DNA of 64,000 nucleotides from Brachymonas wangyanguii (GCF_045055315.1 NZ_CP173677.1:2294001-2358000); one strand, 5' to 3'. Counted from the first letter of the stretch, positions 43,726 to 52,622 are shown. Notes: a model not told the origin generated them from the sequence alone. A program made the numbers and translations.

Positions 43726-44283
43726 TCAGGCCGGGAATTCCAGCGTCTCGATGGTGTGGTGCATATTGGTGTAGATGCACAACTCGCCGGCAATCGCCAG
43801 CGAACGGCGCACCACCTCTTCGGCCGACAGCTCGGTGTGGTCGACCAGCGCGATCGCGGCCGACTGGGCATAGGCACCACCGGAACCGATGGCGACAATG
43901 CCTTTCTCGGGCTCAAGCACATCGCCATTGCCGGTGATGATGAGGGAGGCATCCTTGTTGGCCACGGCCAGCATGGCCTCGAGGCGACGCAGCACGCGGT
44001 CGGTGCGCCAGTCCTTGGTCAGTTCGACGGCAGCGCGCACCAGGTTGCCCTGGTATTTTTCCAGCTTGGCCTCGAAACGCTCGAACAGGGTGAAGGCATC
44101 AGCGGTGGCGCCAGCAAAACCGGCCAGCACCTGGCCGTTGTAGAGCTTGCGCACCTTGCGGGCCGAACCCTTGACGACGATATTGCCCAGCGTGACCTGG
44201 CCATCGCCGCCGATGGCGACCTGCAGGCCTTGCGGCGTCTGGCGACGCACGCTGAGGATGGTGGTTCCGTGAAATTGTTCCAT
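43726..44283 (-). CDS. hslV: ATP-dependent protease peptidase subunit HslV
   Basis: 185 residues from the ATG at 44283. MEQFHGTTILSVRR: as in other betaproteobacteria a short propeptide precedes the catalytic Thr, so processing before one of the two Thr residues is expected to expose the N-terminal nucleophile. GGDGQVTLG, GFAGATADAF and AIGSGGAYAQSAA are HslV signatures. Forms the proteolytic dodecamer under HslU. 70 bp ahead of hslU. Confidence 0.96.
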   Translation of the reverse strand: MEQFHGTTILSVRRQTPQGLQVAIGGDGQVTLGNIVVKGSARKVRKLYNGQVLAGFAGATADAFTLFERFEAKLEKYQGNLVRAAVELTKDWRTDRVLRRLEAMLAVANKDASLIITGNGDVLEPEKGIVAIGSGGAYAQSAAIALVDHTELSAEEVVRRSLAIAGELCIYTNMHHTIETLEFPA

Positions 44284-44385
44284 GCGGGGTAAAGCCAGCG
44301 ACAGCAGCTGCCGGCTGGCCACAGAAAGTTGATCAACCCCGCACAGATAGGGGCGCGCTGCGGCTTTGCAAGCGCGCCAGCGACA

Positions 44386-44850
44386 TCAGTCGCCGAACAT
44401 TTTCTGCTTGAGTTCGCGGCGCTGCTGTGCTTCCAGCGACAGCGTGGCGGTCGGGCGCGCCAGCAGGCGGCCGATGCCGATCGGCTCGCCGGTTTCGTCG
44501 CAGTAGCCGTAGTCGCCGGAATCGACCAGGTCGATCGACTGCTCGATCTTCTTCAGCAGCTTGCGCTCACGGTCACGCGTGCGCAGCTCCAGTGCGTGCT
44601 CTTCCTCGATGGTGGCACGGTCGGCCGGATCGGGCACGACCACGGCATCTTCGCGCAGGGTTTCGGCGGTCTTGCCGGCATTGCTCAGGATGTCGTCACG
44701 CAGCAGGGACAGCTTGTGACGGAAGAAGGCCAGCTGCGCGGTGTTCATGTACTCGGCATCCGGCATGGCCAGCACTTCGGCATCGGTCAACTCTTCAGGA
44801 GACTTCTTTTTCCAGTTGTTGGCCAGCTTGGCGTCTTTTTTCAGGGGCAT
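44386..44850 (-). CDS. dksA: RNA polymerase-binding transcription factor DksA
   Basis: 154 residues from the ATG at 44850. Long coiled coil with LREDAVVVPDPADRAT (the DxxDxA tip) that enters the RNA polymerase secondary channel and works with ppGpp. The zinc-finger region reads YGYCDETGEPIGIGRLL then ATLSLEAQQRRE: only the first of the four Cys of E. coli DksA remains, so it probably folds without zinc, as in other alpha- and betaproteobacterial DksA proteins. It lies downstream of the COG0523 GTPase gene. Confidence 0.95.
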   Translation of the reverse strand: MPLKKDAKLANNWKKKSPEELTDAEVLAMPDAEYMNTAQLAFFRHKLSLLRDDILSNAGKTAETLREDAVVVPDPADRATIEEEHALELRTRDRERKLLKKIEQSIDLVDSGDYGYCDETGEPIGIGRLLARPTATLSLEAQQRRELKQKMFGD

Positions 44851-45063
44851 ACTTCGCTCATGTCGGTGGTCTGTCCAAGGCGGCAGACAGCTTGCTCGCA
44901 AACTGCAGCCGCGAACAGCTGCAGGGGAACCCCGAAGCCGGCAAGCAACCCTGCCTGCTTCATGGGGAATTTGCCATTTTGAACGATGTTCGGGGGCAAA
45001 ACGCAGCGATTTTAGGGTAAATCACTACAAGTATCCAGCCAGCCCCTGTGCTGCGGTGCGATA

Positions 45064-46221
45064 TCAGCTCAGGCTCTGGTCCAGTCCCTGCGTCAGGATC
45101 TCGCGCGGCAGATCGACGCCGATGAACACCATGCGGCTTTCGCGCACTTCGTCCTTGCCCCATTCCGGGCCCAGATCGCTGCCCATCAGCTGGTGCACGC
45201 CCTGAAAGATCACCTTGCGATTGGTGCCCACCATGTCGAGCACGCCCTTGTAGCGGTACATCTTGGGGCCATAGATCTGCACGATGGCGCCGAGGAAGTC
45301 TTCCAGCTTGGCCGGATCAAACGGGCGCGTGGCGCGGTAGACAAAGCTCTTCACGTCATCGTCGTGGTGATGGTGGTGTGCATGGCCCTGGTGGTTGCAG
45401 GCTTCGCCCGGTGCGTGGTGGTGGTCGCAATCGTGTGCATGGCCATGCTCATGCTTATGTTCATGACCGTGATCGTGGCCCTGGTGGTTGCAGGCCTCGC
45501 CTTCGGCGTGCTGGTGGTCGCAGCCTTCGGCATGGTCATGATCGTGGTGATAGTCGTGCTCGTCTTCCTGCAGGAACTCGGGATACAGGTCCAGCGTGGC
45601 GTTCAGGTTGAAGCCGCGCAGGTCCAACACCTCGTCCAGCGCCACTTCGCCAAAGTGCACCACCTTCTGCGGCGCACGCGGGTTCATCTGCTGCAGGCGG
45701 TGCTGCAGGTCGTGCAGCTCGGGCTTGCTGACCAGATCGGCCTTGCTGACGAAGATCTGGTCGGCAAAACCGACCTGGCGCTGTGCTTCCAGGCGCTCGT
45801 CCAGCTGCGTCTGCGCGTGCTTGGCATCGACCAGCGTGACGATGGAGTCGAGCAGGTAGTTCTCGGCAACCTCGTCGTCCATAAAGAAGGTCTGCGCCAC
45901 CGGGCCGGGGTCGGCCAAGCCGGTGGTCTCGATCACGACACGGTCGAAATCGAGCAGGCCCTTGCGCTTCTTGGCCGCCAGCAGCGTCAGCGTGTTGCGC
46001 AGATCATCGCGGATGGTGCAGCAGACGCAGCCGTTGCTCATCTGGATGATCTGCTCGTCGGTATCGGAGACCAGGATGTCGTTGTCGATGTTTTCCTCGC
46101 CAAACTCGTTCTCGATGACGGCGATCTTCTGGCCGTGCGCCTCGGTCAGGATGCGCTTGAGCAGGGTGGTCTTGCCGGAGCCGAGGAAGCCGGTGAGGAT
46201 GGTGGCGGGGATCATGGTCAT
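45064..46221 (-). CDS. COG0523/CobW-type GTPase with histidine-rich metal-binding region
   Basis: 385 residues from the ATG at 46221 (second Met two codons in). TGFLGSGKTTLL (Walker A), NEFGEENIDND, NGCVCCTIRDDL with the CxCC metal site, VIETTGLADPGP (Walker B) and VSKADLV (base recognition) define the G3E family. Before the CobW C-terminal domain is a ~65-residue stretch dominated by His with Asp/Glu and Cys, encoded by an imperfect repeat. Members with such regions are metal chaperones, often for zinc. Upstream of dksA on the same strand. The metal here is inferred, not shown. Confidence 0.92.
   Translation of the reverse strand: MTMIPATILTGFLGSGKTTLLKRILTEAHGQKIAVIENEFGEENIDNDILVSDTDEQIIQMSNGCVCCTIRDDLRNTLTLLAAKKRKGLLDFDRVVIETTGLADPGPVAQTFFMDDEVAENYLLDSIVTLVDAKHAQTQLDERLEAQRQVGFADQIFVSKADLVSKPELHDLQHRLQQMNPRAPQKVVHFGEVALDEVLDLRGFNLNATLDLYPEFLQEDEHDYHHDHDHAEGCDHQHAEGEACNHQGHDHGHEHKHEHGHAHDCDHHHAPGEACNHQGHAHHHHHDDDVKSFVYRATRPFDPAKLEDFLGAIVQIYGPKMYRYKGVLDMVGTNRKVIFQGVHQLMGSDLGPEWGKDEVRESRMVFIGVDLPREILTQGLDQSLS
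45383..45545 (-). repeat. 93-bp tandem repeat encoding the histidine-rich region
   Basis: A 26-bp block at 45383-45408 recurs at 45476-45501 with one mismatch, offset 93 bp (31 codons), and similarity continues beyond it. Each unit encodes GEACNHQGH followed by His-rich residues, so the metal-binding region probably grew by an in-frame duplication. Confidence 0.75.
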
Positions 46222-46400
46222 GGGAATCTGCAGGAGTGGCGGCAACGCGCGTGGCGCGCCGGAGTGGACAGGGCCAGCGCTGTCATCAGGCTGGCATGCA
46301 GGGATATTACTGTCTTTCCGATGCGCAAGGCCAGCAGCAGGCGGCATGGCCTGCCCGGCATCAGGGGCGTCCGGGCATATCCTTGCCTGACGTGGGTGTT

Positions 46401-46420
46401 TTCTTGATCTGGATCAAGAA
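46401..46420. promoter_or_regulatory. FNR/ANR-type box (perfect palindrome)
   Basis: TTCTTGATC-TG-GATCAAGAA is a perfect palindrome and contains TTGAT-N4-ATCAA (46404-46417), the exact FNR/ANR consensus. It lies in the 303-bp gap between the COG0523 gene (start 46221) and the transporter (start 46525). The rest of the gap holds the promoter and second palindrome listed next; from 46222 to about 46400 nothing clear is seen. Relative to the predicted transporter start the box is centred near -60, a usual class I activation position. Confidence 0.6.
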
Positions 46421-46434
46421 ACATGCAAACAGGG

Positions 46435-46462
46435 CTTGCAGGCGAACATCGAGAGGTATAAA
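46435..46462 (+). promoter_or_regulatory. Candidate promoter of the transporter-amidohydrolase operon
   Basis: CTTGCA (46435-46440) and TATAAA (46457-46462) with a 16-bp spacer; a start near 46469 would leave a ~55-base leader to the ATG at 46525, which has AAGGAG 6 bases upstream. Confidence 0.45.
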
Positions 46463-46472
46463 TTTTCAACTG

Positions 46473-46489
46473 TTGATTAATTCAATCAA
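46473..46489. promoter_or_regulatory. Operator-like palindrome downstream of the predicted start
   Basis: TTGATT-AATTC-AATCAA, a perfect 6-bp inverted repeat in AT-rich sequence right after the predicted transcription start. Size and composition fit a MarR-family operator; the MarR gene at 49415 is the nearest candidate. Binding there would repress the operon. Confidence 0.4.
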
Positions 46490-46524
46490 TTAACTCCCTC
46501 TTCACCTCCTGCAAGGAGACTTCC

Positions 46525-47985
46525 ATGACAAGCACTGCAACCTCTCCGGTTCCCTACAAGGGGAACGACAAGCTGCTGTTCGGCATGATCATGGGCGTGA
46601 TCGCATTCTGGCTGTTTGCCCAGACCACGCTCAACATCGCACCGGACATGCAAAAAGACCTCGGCATCGATTCCAACCTGATGAACATCGCCGTGGCCAT
46701 CACTTCCCTGTTCTCGGGCATGTTCATCGTGGTGATGGGCGGCCTGGCCGACCGTGTCGGTCGCGTGCGCATCATGATGCTGGGCTTCATCCTCAGCATT
46801 ATCGGCGCCCTGATGATTGCCATGGCGCCCACCGGCACCCTGGCAATTCCCTTCCTGATGGTGGGTCGCGCCATCCAGGGTGTTTCCGCCGCCTGCATCA
46901 TGCCGGCCAGCCTGGCGCTGGTGAAGAGCTACTGGGACGGTGCCGAGCGCCAGCGTGCCGTAAGCATGTGGTCGATCGGCTCCTGGGGTGGTTCCGGCCT
47001 GTGCGCCCTGTTTGGCGGCCTGATGACGCAGAACTTTGGCTGGCGCTCGATCTTCTTTGCCTGTGCCGCCGTGTCGGTGCTGGGCATGCTGATGATCCGT
47101 GGCACGCCTGAAAGCAAGGTGCAGGGCAACAGCAACGCCAAGCTGGACCTGGCTGGCATCGTCAGCTTCATGGTCACCATGGTGGCACTGCAGATCCTGG
47201 TGACCCAGGGCAACAAGTACGGCTGGGCCAGCCCCGCCATGCTGGCCATGCTGGCCATCACCGTGGTCGCAGGTGCCTTCTTCTTCTACGTGGAAAGCCG
47301 CGCCGGCCATGCCTTCATCGATTTCAAGCTGTTCAACAACCGCATCTTCACCGGTGCCACGATCTCCAACTTCATGCTCAACGGCGTGGCCGGCATGCTG
47401 ATCGTATCCCTGCAACTGGTGCAGCTGGGCGGCAACCTGAACGCCCAGCAGGCCGGCATGCTGACCCTGGGTTATGCGATTGCCATCATTGCCTTCATCC
47501 GCGTCGGCGAGAAACTGCTGCAGCGCTTCGGTTCCCGCAAGCCGATGCTGTGGGGCTGCCTGATCACCGGCCTGTCGATCCTGCTGCTGATGCCGACCAA
47601 CGTCATGCTGGAAGACTACAAGTACCTGGCCATCGTTGCCTACATCCTGTTCGGTATCGGCCTGGCCTTCTACGCCACCCCGTCCACGGACGCTGCCCTG
47701 TCCAACCTGCCTGCCGACCAGGCTGGCTCCGGCGCCGGCATCTACAAGATGGCCTCTTCCCTCGGCGGTGCCTTCGGCGTGGCGATCTCTGCCGCCATCT
47801 TCACCGCCCTGCGTGCCAACAACGACAGCATCCACTGGCTGGAAGGCGTGATCACCTTCGTCGGCCGCCAGGACAACGTGGCTACCCGTGAAGCAGCGAT
47901 CATCGCCCTGGCATTCAACCTGCTGATGGTGGTACTGGCGATCATCTCCATCATGCGCACCATCCCGAAGGGCAAGAAGGCCTGA
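46525..47985 (+). CDS. MFS transporter, DHA2 (14-helix) type
   Basis: 486 residues, about 14 hydrophobic segments. GGLADRVGRVRIMM is MFS motif A; GRAIQGVSAACIMPASLALV resembles motif C of drug:H+ antiporters, and the length suits the EmrB/QacA/SmvA branch. Efflux by proton exchange is the family's usual role, but import of an aromatic or conjugated compound is possible given the amidohydrolase that follows 84 bp downstream on the same strand. Substrate not recognisable. Probably controlled by the FNR-type box and palindrome upstream. Confidence 0.88.
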   Translation: MTSTATSPVPYKGNDKLLFGMIMGVIAFWLFAQTTLNIAPDMQKDLGIDSNLMNIAVAITSLFSGMFIVVMGGLADRVGRVRIMMLGFILSIIGALMIAMAPTGTLAIPFLMVGRAIQGVSAACIMPASLALVKSYWDGAERQRAVSMWSIGSWGGSGLCALFGGLMTQNFGWRSIFFACAAVSVLGMLMIRGTPESKVQGNSNAKLDLAGIVSFMVTMVALQILVTQGNKYGWASPAMLAMLAITVVAGAFFFYVESRAGHAFIDFKLFNNRIFTGATISNFMLNGVAGMLIVSLQLVQLGGNLNAQQAGMLTLGYAIAIIAFIRVGEKLLQRFGSRKPMLWGCLITGLSILLLMPTNVMLEDYKYLAIVAYILFGIGLAFYATPSTDAALSNLPADQAGSGAGIYKMASSLGGAFGVAISAAIFTALRANNDSIHWLEGVITFVGRQDNVATREAAIIALAFNLLMVVLAIISIMRTIPKGKKA

Positions 47986-48069
47986 GCCTGCCGCCCGCTA
48001 CGGTCGGCCAGCCGTGCCGCTGGTGCACGCTGTCCGGCCGGAACCCACACACCAGCAAGGAATACCAAC

Positions 48070-49227
48070 ATGAAACAGATTCTCGACACCATCAGCGCCG
48101 GCCAGGCCGGCATCCAGGAACATTTCCACTACCTGCACCAGCACCCGGGCCTGGCATTTGAAGAAACCGTGGCCGCCAGCTACATCGCCGGCAAGCTGCG
48201 CGAATGGGGCTATGAAGTGACCGAAGGCCTGGGCCAGACCGGCGTGGTGGCTCGCCTGAAGGTGGGCGATGGCCAGGCCAGCATCGGCCTGCGCGCCGAT
48301 ACCGACGCGCTGCCCGTGCAGGAAGGTGCCGACCTGCCCTACAAGAGCCAGATCGCCGGCAAGTCGCACATGTGCGGCCACGACGCACACAGCGCGATGC
48401 TGCTGGGCGCTGCCGAATACCTGGCGAAAACGAAGAACTTCAACGGCACGCTGAACCTGGTGTTCCAGCCGGCCGAGGAAATCATGGCCGGCGCTCCCGG
48501 CATGATCGCCGACGGCCTGCTCGAGAAGTTCCCGATGGACGTCATCTTCGGCATGCACAACATGCCCGGCCTGCCGGCCGGCAAGCTGCATTTCACCTCC
48601 GGCCCGATCATGGCCGCGGTGGACAACTGGGAAATCGTGCTGACCGGGGTCGGCAGCCACGGCTCCATGCCCGAGAAGAGCATCGACCCGCTGGTGGCGG
48701 GTGCCGCGCTGGTGATGTCGCTGCAGACCATCGTGTCACGCAACGTGGCACCGATGGATGCCGCCGTGGTCAGCGTGGGGGCCTTCCAGTCGGGTGACGC
48801 CGGCAACGTGATTCCGCAAAATGCCACGCTGCGCCTGAGCGTGCGCACGCGCAAGCCGGAAACGCGCCAGATGGTGCTGGACAAGATCCGTTCCATCACC
48901 AAAGCCACGGCCGAAGCCTACAACGTCCAGTCCGAGATCAAGGAAGGCCCTCCCGGCGCGATCCTGATCAACAACCCGGAACAGACCGAGCGCTGCACGC
49001 AGATCGCGCGCGCGCTGCTGGGCGAGGACCAGGTGGTGAATCCCGGCCCGACCTTCATGGGCAGCGAGGACTTTGCCTTCTATGCCGAGAAGATTCCTGG
49101 CGTCTATGCCTTTGTCGGCAATGGCGATACCTATAACGTGCATCACCCGATGTACGTGTTTGACGAAAAGGTGCTGCCGGTTGGTTCTGCCTATTGGGTG
49201 GCGATTGCCGAAAGCTATCTCAAATGA
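48070..49227 (+). CDS. M20 family amidohydrolase (hippurate/IAA-amino acid hydrolase type)
   Basis: 385 residues. GLRADTDALPVQE, SHMCGHDAHSAMLLGAA (metal Cys, His, Asp), FQPAEEIMAGAPGMI (catalytic Glu) and FMGSEDFAFYAEKIPG with a late His-rich metal site (HHPMYVFDE) match the M20D peptidases that split N-acyl amino acids. AAGGA lies 8 bases before the ATG. The transporter upstream may move its substrate or product. Exact substrate unknown. Confidence 0.92.
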   Translation: MKQILDTISAGQAGIQEHFHYLHQHPGLAFEETVAASYIAGKLREWGYEVTEGLGQTGVVARLKVGDGQASIGLRADTDALPVQEGADLPYKSQIAGKSHMCGHDAHSAMLLGAAEYLAKTKNFNGTLNLVFQPAEEIMAGAPGMIADGLLEKFPMDVIFGMHNMPGLPAGKLHFTSGPIMAAVDNWEIVLTGVGSHGSMPEKSIDPLVAGAALVMSLQTIVSRNVAPMDAAVVSVGAFQSGDAGNVIPQNATLRLSVRTRKPETRQMVLDKIRSITKATAEAYNVQSEIKEGPPGAILINNPEQTERCTQIARALLGEDQVVNPGPTFMGSEDFAFYAEKIPGVYAFVGNGDTYNVHHPMYVFDEKVLPVGSAYWVAIAESYLK

Positions 49228-49261
49228 TAGTTTCCTGAAATAAATCGCATTTCTACGGCGC

Positions 49262-49298
49262 AGGGGCCATGGCAAATGTCATGTCCCCTTCATTTTTA
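49262..49298 (+). terminator. Probable terminator after the amidohydrolase gene
   Basis: AGGGGCCATG (49262-49271) pairs with CATGTCCCCT (49280-49289) with one mismatch, 8-base loop, followed by TCATTTTTAT. Confidence 0.55.
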
Positions 49299-49320
49299 TC
49301 CACGCATGCCGCGCGGGCTC

Positions 49321-49349
49321 TTGGCGTGTTCCGGGATCGGGACTAGTAT
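49321..49349 (+). promoter_or_regulatory. Candidate promoter of the MarR gene
   Basis: TTGGCG (49321-49326), 17-bp spacer, TAGTAT (49344-49349), 65 bp before the ATG at 49415. Just downstream, TTGCA-ACAGCC-TGCAA is a short inverted repeat that could be an autoregulatory site. Confidence 0.45.
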
Positions 49350-49414
49350 GCAAGTTGCAACAGCCTGCAAGCAGTTCAGGCTGTGCTCCTGTTTCCTGTA
49401 ATCCGGTCGTACTC

Positions 49415-49960
49415 ATGTCTGCCCCCTCTTCTTCCCGCCCCGCATCGCCCGACAGCGCGTCTGCGGACAAGCCCTACCTGACCTACAAGCTGGATCTGAT
49501 CAAGACCCTGGCCACCAAGGCCGCCGATCAGCGCTACGAGAAGGCCGTGGGCATGCGGGTGCGCGAGTTGCGGGTGCTGCGCCTGATCCACGCCCTGCCC
49601 GGCGTGGCCGCTTCCGAGCTGGGCCAGCGCCTGGTGCTGGAAAAGACGCTGATGTCCAAGTACCTGGCTGACCTGGAGCAGCGTGGCCTGATCCAGCGTT
49701 CGCTGGATCCGCAGGACAACCGGGTGCACCGCCTGTTCCTGACCCCAGCCGGGCAGGAGGTCTGGCAGACCTGCGAGCAGATCGGCCGCGAACTGGAACA
49801 GCAGATGTTCCAGGAACTGGACGAAGCCGACTGGGAGCAGCTCAACCTGCTGCTGGATCGGCTGCACGACTCGCTGCTGCACTGGCAGGCCAGCACCAGG
49901 CCGGCAAGCCGGCGCCCGGCGGCGCGCAGCCGTATCCGTCCGCAGCTCAAGGCGGTCTGA
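49415..49960 (+). CDS. MarR family transcriptional regulator
   Basis: 181 residues from the ATG at 49415. Winged helix typical of MarR: LRVLRLIHALPGVAASELGQRL, KTLMSKYLADLEQRGLIQRS (recognition helix) and DNRVHRLFLTPAGQEV (wing), flanked by dimer helices. The C-terminus is Arg-rich. Own promoter after a terminator, so likely a separate unit, but its place beside the transporter operon suggests it regulates that operon. Ligand unknown. Convergent with xerC. Confidence 0.9.
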   Translation: MSAPSSSRPASPDSASADKPYLTYKLDLIKTLATKAADQRYEKAVGMRVRELRVLRLIHALPGVAASELGQRLVLEKTLMSKYLADLEQRGLIQRSLDPQDNRVHRLFLTPAGQEVWQTCEQIGRELEQQMFQELDEADWEQLNLLLDRLHDSLLHWQASTRPASRRPAARSRIRPQLKAV

Positions 49961-49969
49961 CGCCCGGCA

Positions 49970-50929
49970 TCAATCCTGTTTCTTGTGCGCGCGCGGATGC
50001 GCGGCATCGTAGATACGCGCCAGGTGCTGAAAATCCAGCCGCGTATAGACCTGCGTGGTGCTGATGTTGGCATGTCCCAGCAGTTCCTGCACGGCACGCA
50101 AATCCCCGCTCGACTGCAGCAGATGACTGGCATAGGAATGGCGCAGCATGTGCGGATGCACCGGCGTATCCAGCCCGGCCTGCTGTGCGCGCTTGCGCAG
50201 CCGCTGCCAGACCGAAGCCGCTGACAGGCGCTTGCCGCCGCGGCCGATCAGCAGGGCCGGTTCCTGTTGCGCTGCCGGCAGTTGCGCACGCTGCTGCAGC
50301 CAGGCCTGCGCCGCCAGCTGCGCCTGTCGCCCGAGCGGTACGCTGCGCCGCTTGCTGCCCTTGCCCAGCACATGCGCCTGGCCTTCCTGCAGATCCAGCC
50401 AGCCGCGCGCATCCGGTCCGGCTGCCACATCCAGCCCCACCAGTTCGGCCACACGCAGGCCACAGCCATAGAGCAATTCGACGATCAGGGCATCGCGCAG
50501 CTGTTGCCAGTCTGGCGGCGCAGTGCCGGATTCGGGCGGCTGGTAATCGGCCAGCTGCATCGCGGCATCGACCGGCAAGGCCTTGGGCAGCGGCCGGCCG
50601 GCCTTGGGCGCATGTACGTCCTGCACCGGGTTGTGGGCGATCTGCCGGCTGTTCACCAGCCAGCGGTAGAAACCACGCCAGGACGACAGCACCAGCGCCA
50701 GCCCGCGTGCACTGCGGCCACGCGCATGCAGGGTGGCGACCCAGCGGCGCACATGTGCTGTCTGTACCTGCAGCAGCGGCACGCCAGACTCGCTGGCCAG
50801 CGCCTGCAGCAGCGTCAGGTTCTCGCGGTACAGCGTGACGCTGCGCGCCGCCAGCCGCTTTTCATGGCGCACAAAGTCCAGATAGCGCTGCAGCAGCGGA
50901 TCCGGAGCGATGGCGCCAGTCGGCTGCAT
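49970..50929 (-). CDS. xerC: Tyrosine recombinase XerC
   Basis: 319 residues. SAM-like N-terminal domain then catalytic domain with Arg in ELLYGCGLRVAEL, HMLRHSYASHLL, LLGHANIS and the nucleophile Tyr in TTQVYTRLD. Resolves chromosome dimers at dif with XerD. The start shares one base with the stop of the DUF484 gene; dapF-DUF484-xerC is a usual proteobacterial order. Confidence 0.96.
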   Translation of the reverse strand: MQPTGAIAPDPLLQRYLDFVRHEKRLAARSVTLYRENLTLLQALASESGVPLLQVQTAHVRRWVATLHARGRSARGLALVLSSWRGFYRWLVNSRQIAHNPVQDVHAPKAGRPLPKALPVDAAMQLADYQPPESGTAPPDWQQLRDALIVELLYGCGLRVAELVGLDVAAGPDARGWLDLQEGQAHVLGKGSKRRSVPLGRQAQLAAQAWLQQRAQLPAAQQEPALLIGRGGKRLSAASVWQRLRKRAQQAGLDTPVHPHMLRHSYASHLLQSSGDLRAVQELLGHANISTTQVYTRLDFQHLARIYDAAHPRAHKKQD

Positions 50930-51717
50930 CAGGCGTCGGCCGGGGTGTCGCTGGACGGCGCAGCGCTGTCGGGAGCTGCCTCTGCAGGCACTTCGGCCAC
51001 AGGTGCAGCAGTAGCCGCCACCGCACGCGGCAGCACCAGCGGCGACAGCGCCGCGCTGGCGATATCGGCAATGCGCTGCAGGAAATCGGTCGCCATGTCA
51101 TCGGTAAAGCGCTGGCTGTCGGGCGATGCCAGCACCAGCAGGCCAAAGGCGGCCGACGTGACAGCGCTACCCGGCGTGCGCAAGGGCAGCAGTGCCAGTG
51201 ACGCCGCCTGGGTCGGCTCATCCAGCCATTTCACCGCCTCCACGCCCACATGCATGCCGCAATATGGCGATTGCAGCGAGCTGGCGAAGGCCTGGCCTTC
51301 TTCGCTGACGCCACAGGCAAAACCCTGGCTGGCGTATTCGGGCGTGACACCCCAGATGCGCAGCGCCACCTGCGGCACCTGGAACTGCTCCTGCAGATTG
51401 CGGCACAGCGTGGCCGGCAGCGCCAGTGGATCGTGCTGCAGATACAGCCCGGTGGCCCACTTGAGCAGGCGGTTGGTGGTCAGACTGTTGCTGCTGCCGT
51501 GGCGGATCATGTCGACCAGGCGGTGCTCCAGCACCTTGATCTTGTCGCGCAGCATCTCGGCCTGGCGCTCGTGCAGGTTGACGACGCGCTGGCCGTGGGC
51601 GCTGCCCAGTTGCACCGCTGTCAGCAGTTCGGCATTGCGCTCGAAAAAGCCGGGATTCTGGATCAGGTATTCGGCGATGTCGCGCTCGGTGATGGGGGCA
51701 AATTCGTTCGGATTCAT
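50929..51717 (-). CDS. DUF484 family protein
   Basis: 262 residues from the ATG at 51717, which overlaps the dapF stop (ATGA); an open frame further up lies in dapF. IAEYLIQNPGFFERNAELL and VVNLHERQAEMLRDKIKVL are the conserved DUF484 start with a coiled coil, followed by a GAF-like domain. An Ala/Pro-rich C-terminus ends the protein. Function unknown; conserved between dapF and xerC. Confidence 0.92.
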   Translation of the reverse strand: MNPNEFAPITERDIAEYLIQNPGFFERNAELLTAVQLGSAHGQRVVNLHERQAEMLRDKIKVLEHRLVDMIRHGSSNSLTTNRLLKWATGLYLQHDPLALPATLCRNLQEQFQVPQVALRIWGVTPEYASQGFACGVSEEGQAFASSLQSPYCGMHVGVEAVKWLDEPTQAASLALLPLRTPGSAVTSAAFGLLVLASPDSQRFTDDMATDFLQRIADIASAALSPLVLPRAVAATAAPVAEVPAEAAPDSAAPSSDTPADA

Positions 51718-52622
51718 GCGAGAAATTGTTCGTTCTGGTCGGTCGGCAGGACCGGGAATTCGGGCAAGTCGATCTCGCCATGGTAGACGGTGGTGGCCGG
51801 GCCGGTCATCATGACGCGGCTGCCGGCACCGTCCCACTCGATATGCAGGCTGCCGCCGCGGGCATCGACCTGCACGCGGCTGCCCAGCAGGCCGAGCTGA
51901 CGACCGGCCACCACCGCGGCGCAGGCACCGCTGCCACAGGCCAGGGTTTCACCCACACCGCGCTCATAGACGCGCAGGCGCGCATGGTCACGCCCCAGCA
52001 CCTGCAGGAAGCCGACATTGACGCTGGCAGGGAACGCCGGCAGCGCCTGCACCGCACGGCCAATGGCCTCGACCTGGGCCTCACGCGTATCAGGCACCAG
52101 CAGCACCGCATGCGGATTGCCCATGGACAGCAGCACCGCCTCGACCGGCTCCAGGCCAGCCGCCGACAGGTCCAGCTGCCACAGCGTGGCCTGCTGCGCC
52201 TGGCGCTGCGCCACGCCCTGCGGCTCGAAGGGCAGCACCGCGCTATCGAAGGCGGGAATGCCCATGTCTACCGTGACCAGTCCATCCGCACGCGCCTGCA
52301 GCACGATGGTGCCGCGCTTGACCTCGACCGCAATCGTGTCCTTGTCGGTCAGACCCTGCTCCAGCACGTAGCGCACGAAGCAGCGCGCGCCGTTGCCGCA
52401 ATGCTCGACTTCACCGCCATCCGCGTTGTGGATCACGTAGGCAAAGTCGGTATCGAGCCGCGTTGCCGGGCGCACGCTCAGGATCTGGTCCGCCCCGATG
52501 CCGTAGCGCCGGTCGGCCAGAAAGCGGTAATGCGTGCGGTTCAGCCCGAGACTGCCGCGCATCTCGTCCAGCACGATGAAATCGTTGCCGGCACCCTGCA
52601 TCTTGGTAAAGCGGATCTTCAT
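51714..52622 (-). CDS. dapF: Diaminopimelate epimerase
   Basis: 302 residues from the ATG at 52622. MKIRFTKMQGAGNDF at the start, HCGNGARCFVRY (first catalytic Cys) and CGSGACAAVVAG (second catalytic Cys) are diagnostic. Converts LL- to meso-diaminopimelate, supplying MurE and lysine synthesis. First gene of the xerC operon, divergent from the NUDIX/MBL gene. Confidence 0.97.
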   Translation of the reverse strand: MKIRFTKMQGAGNDFIVLDEMRGSLGLNRTHYRFLADRRYGIGADQILSVRPATRLDTDFAYVIHNADGGEVEHCGNGARCFVRYVLEQGLTDKDTIAVEVKRGTIVLQARADGLVTVDMGIPAFDSAVLPFEPQGVAQRQAQQATLWQLDLSAAGLEPVEAVLLSMGNPHAVLLVPDTREAQVEAIGRAVQALPAFPASVNVGFLQVLGRDHARLRVYERGVGETLACGSGACAAVVAGRQLGLLGSRVQVDARGGSLHIEWDGAGSRVMMTGPATTVYHGEIDLPEFPVLPTDQNEQFLA

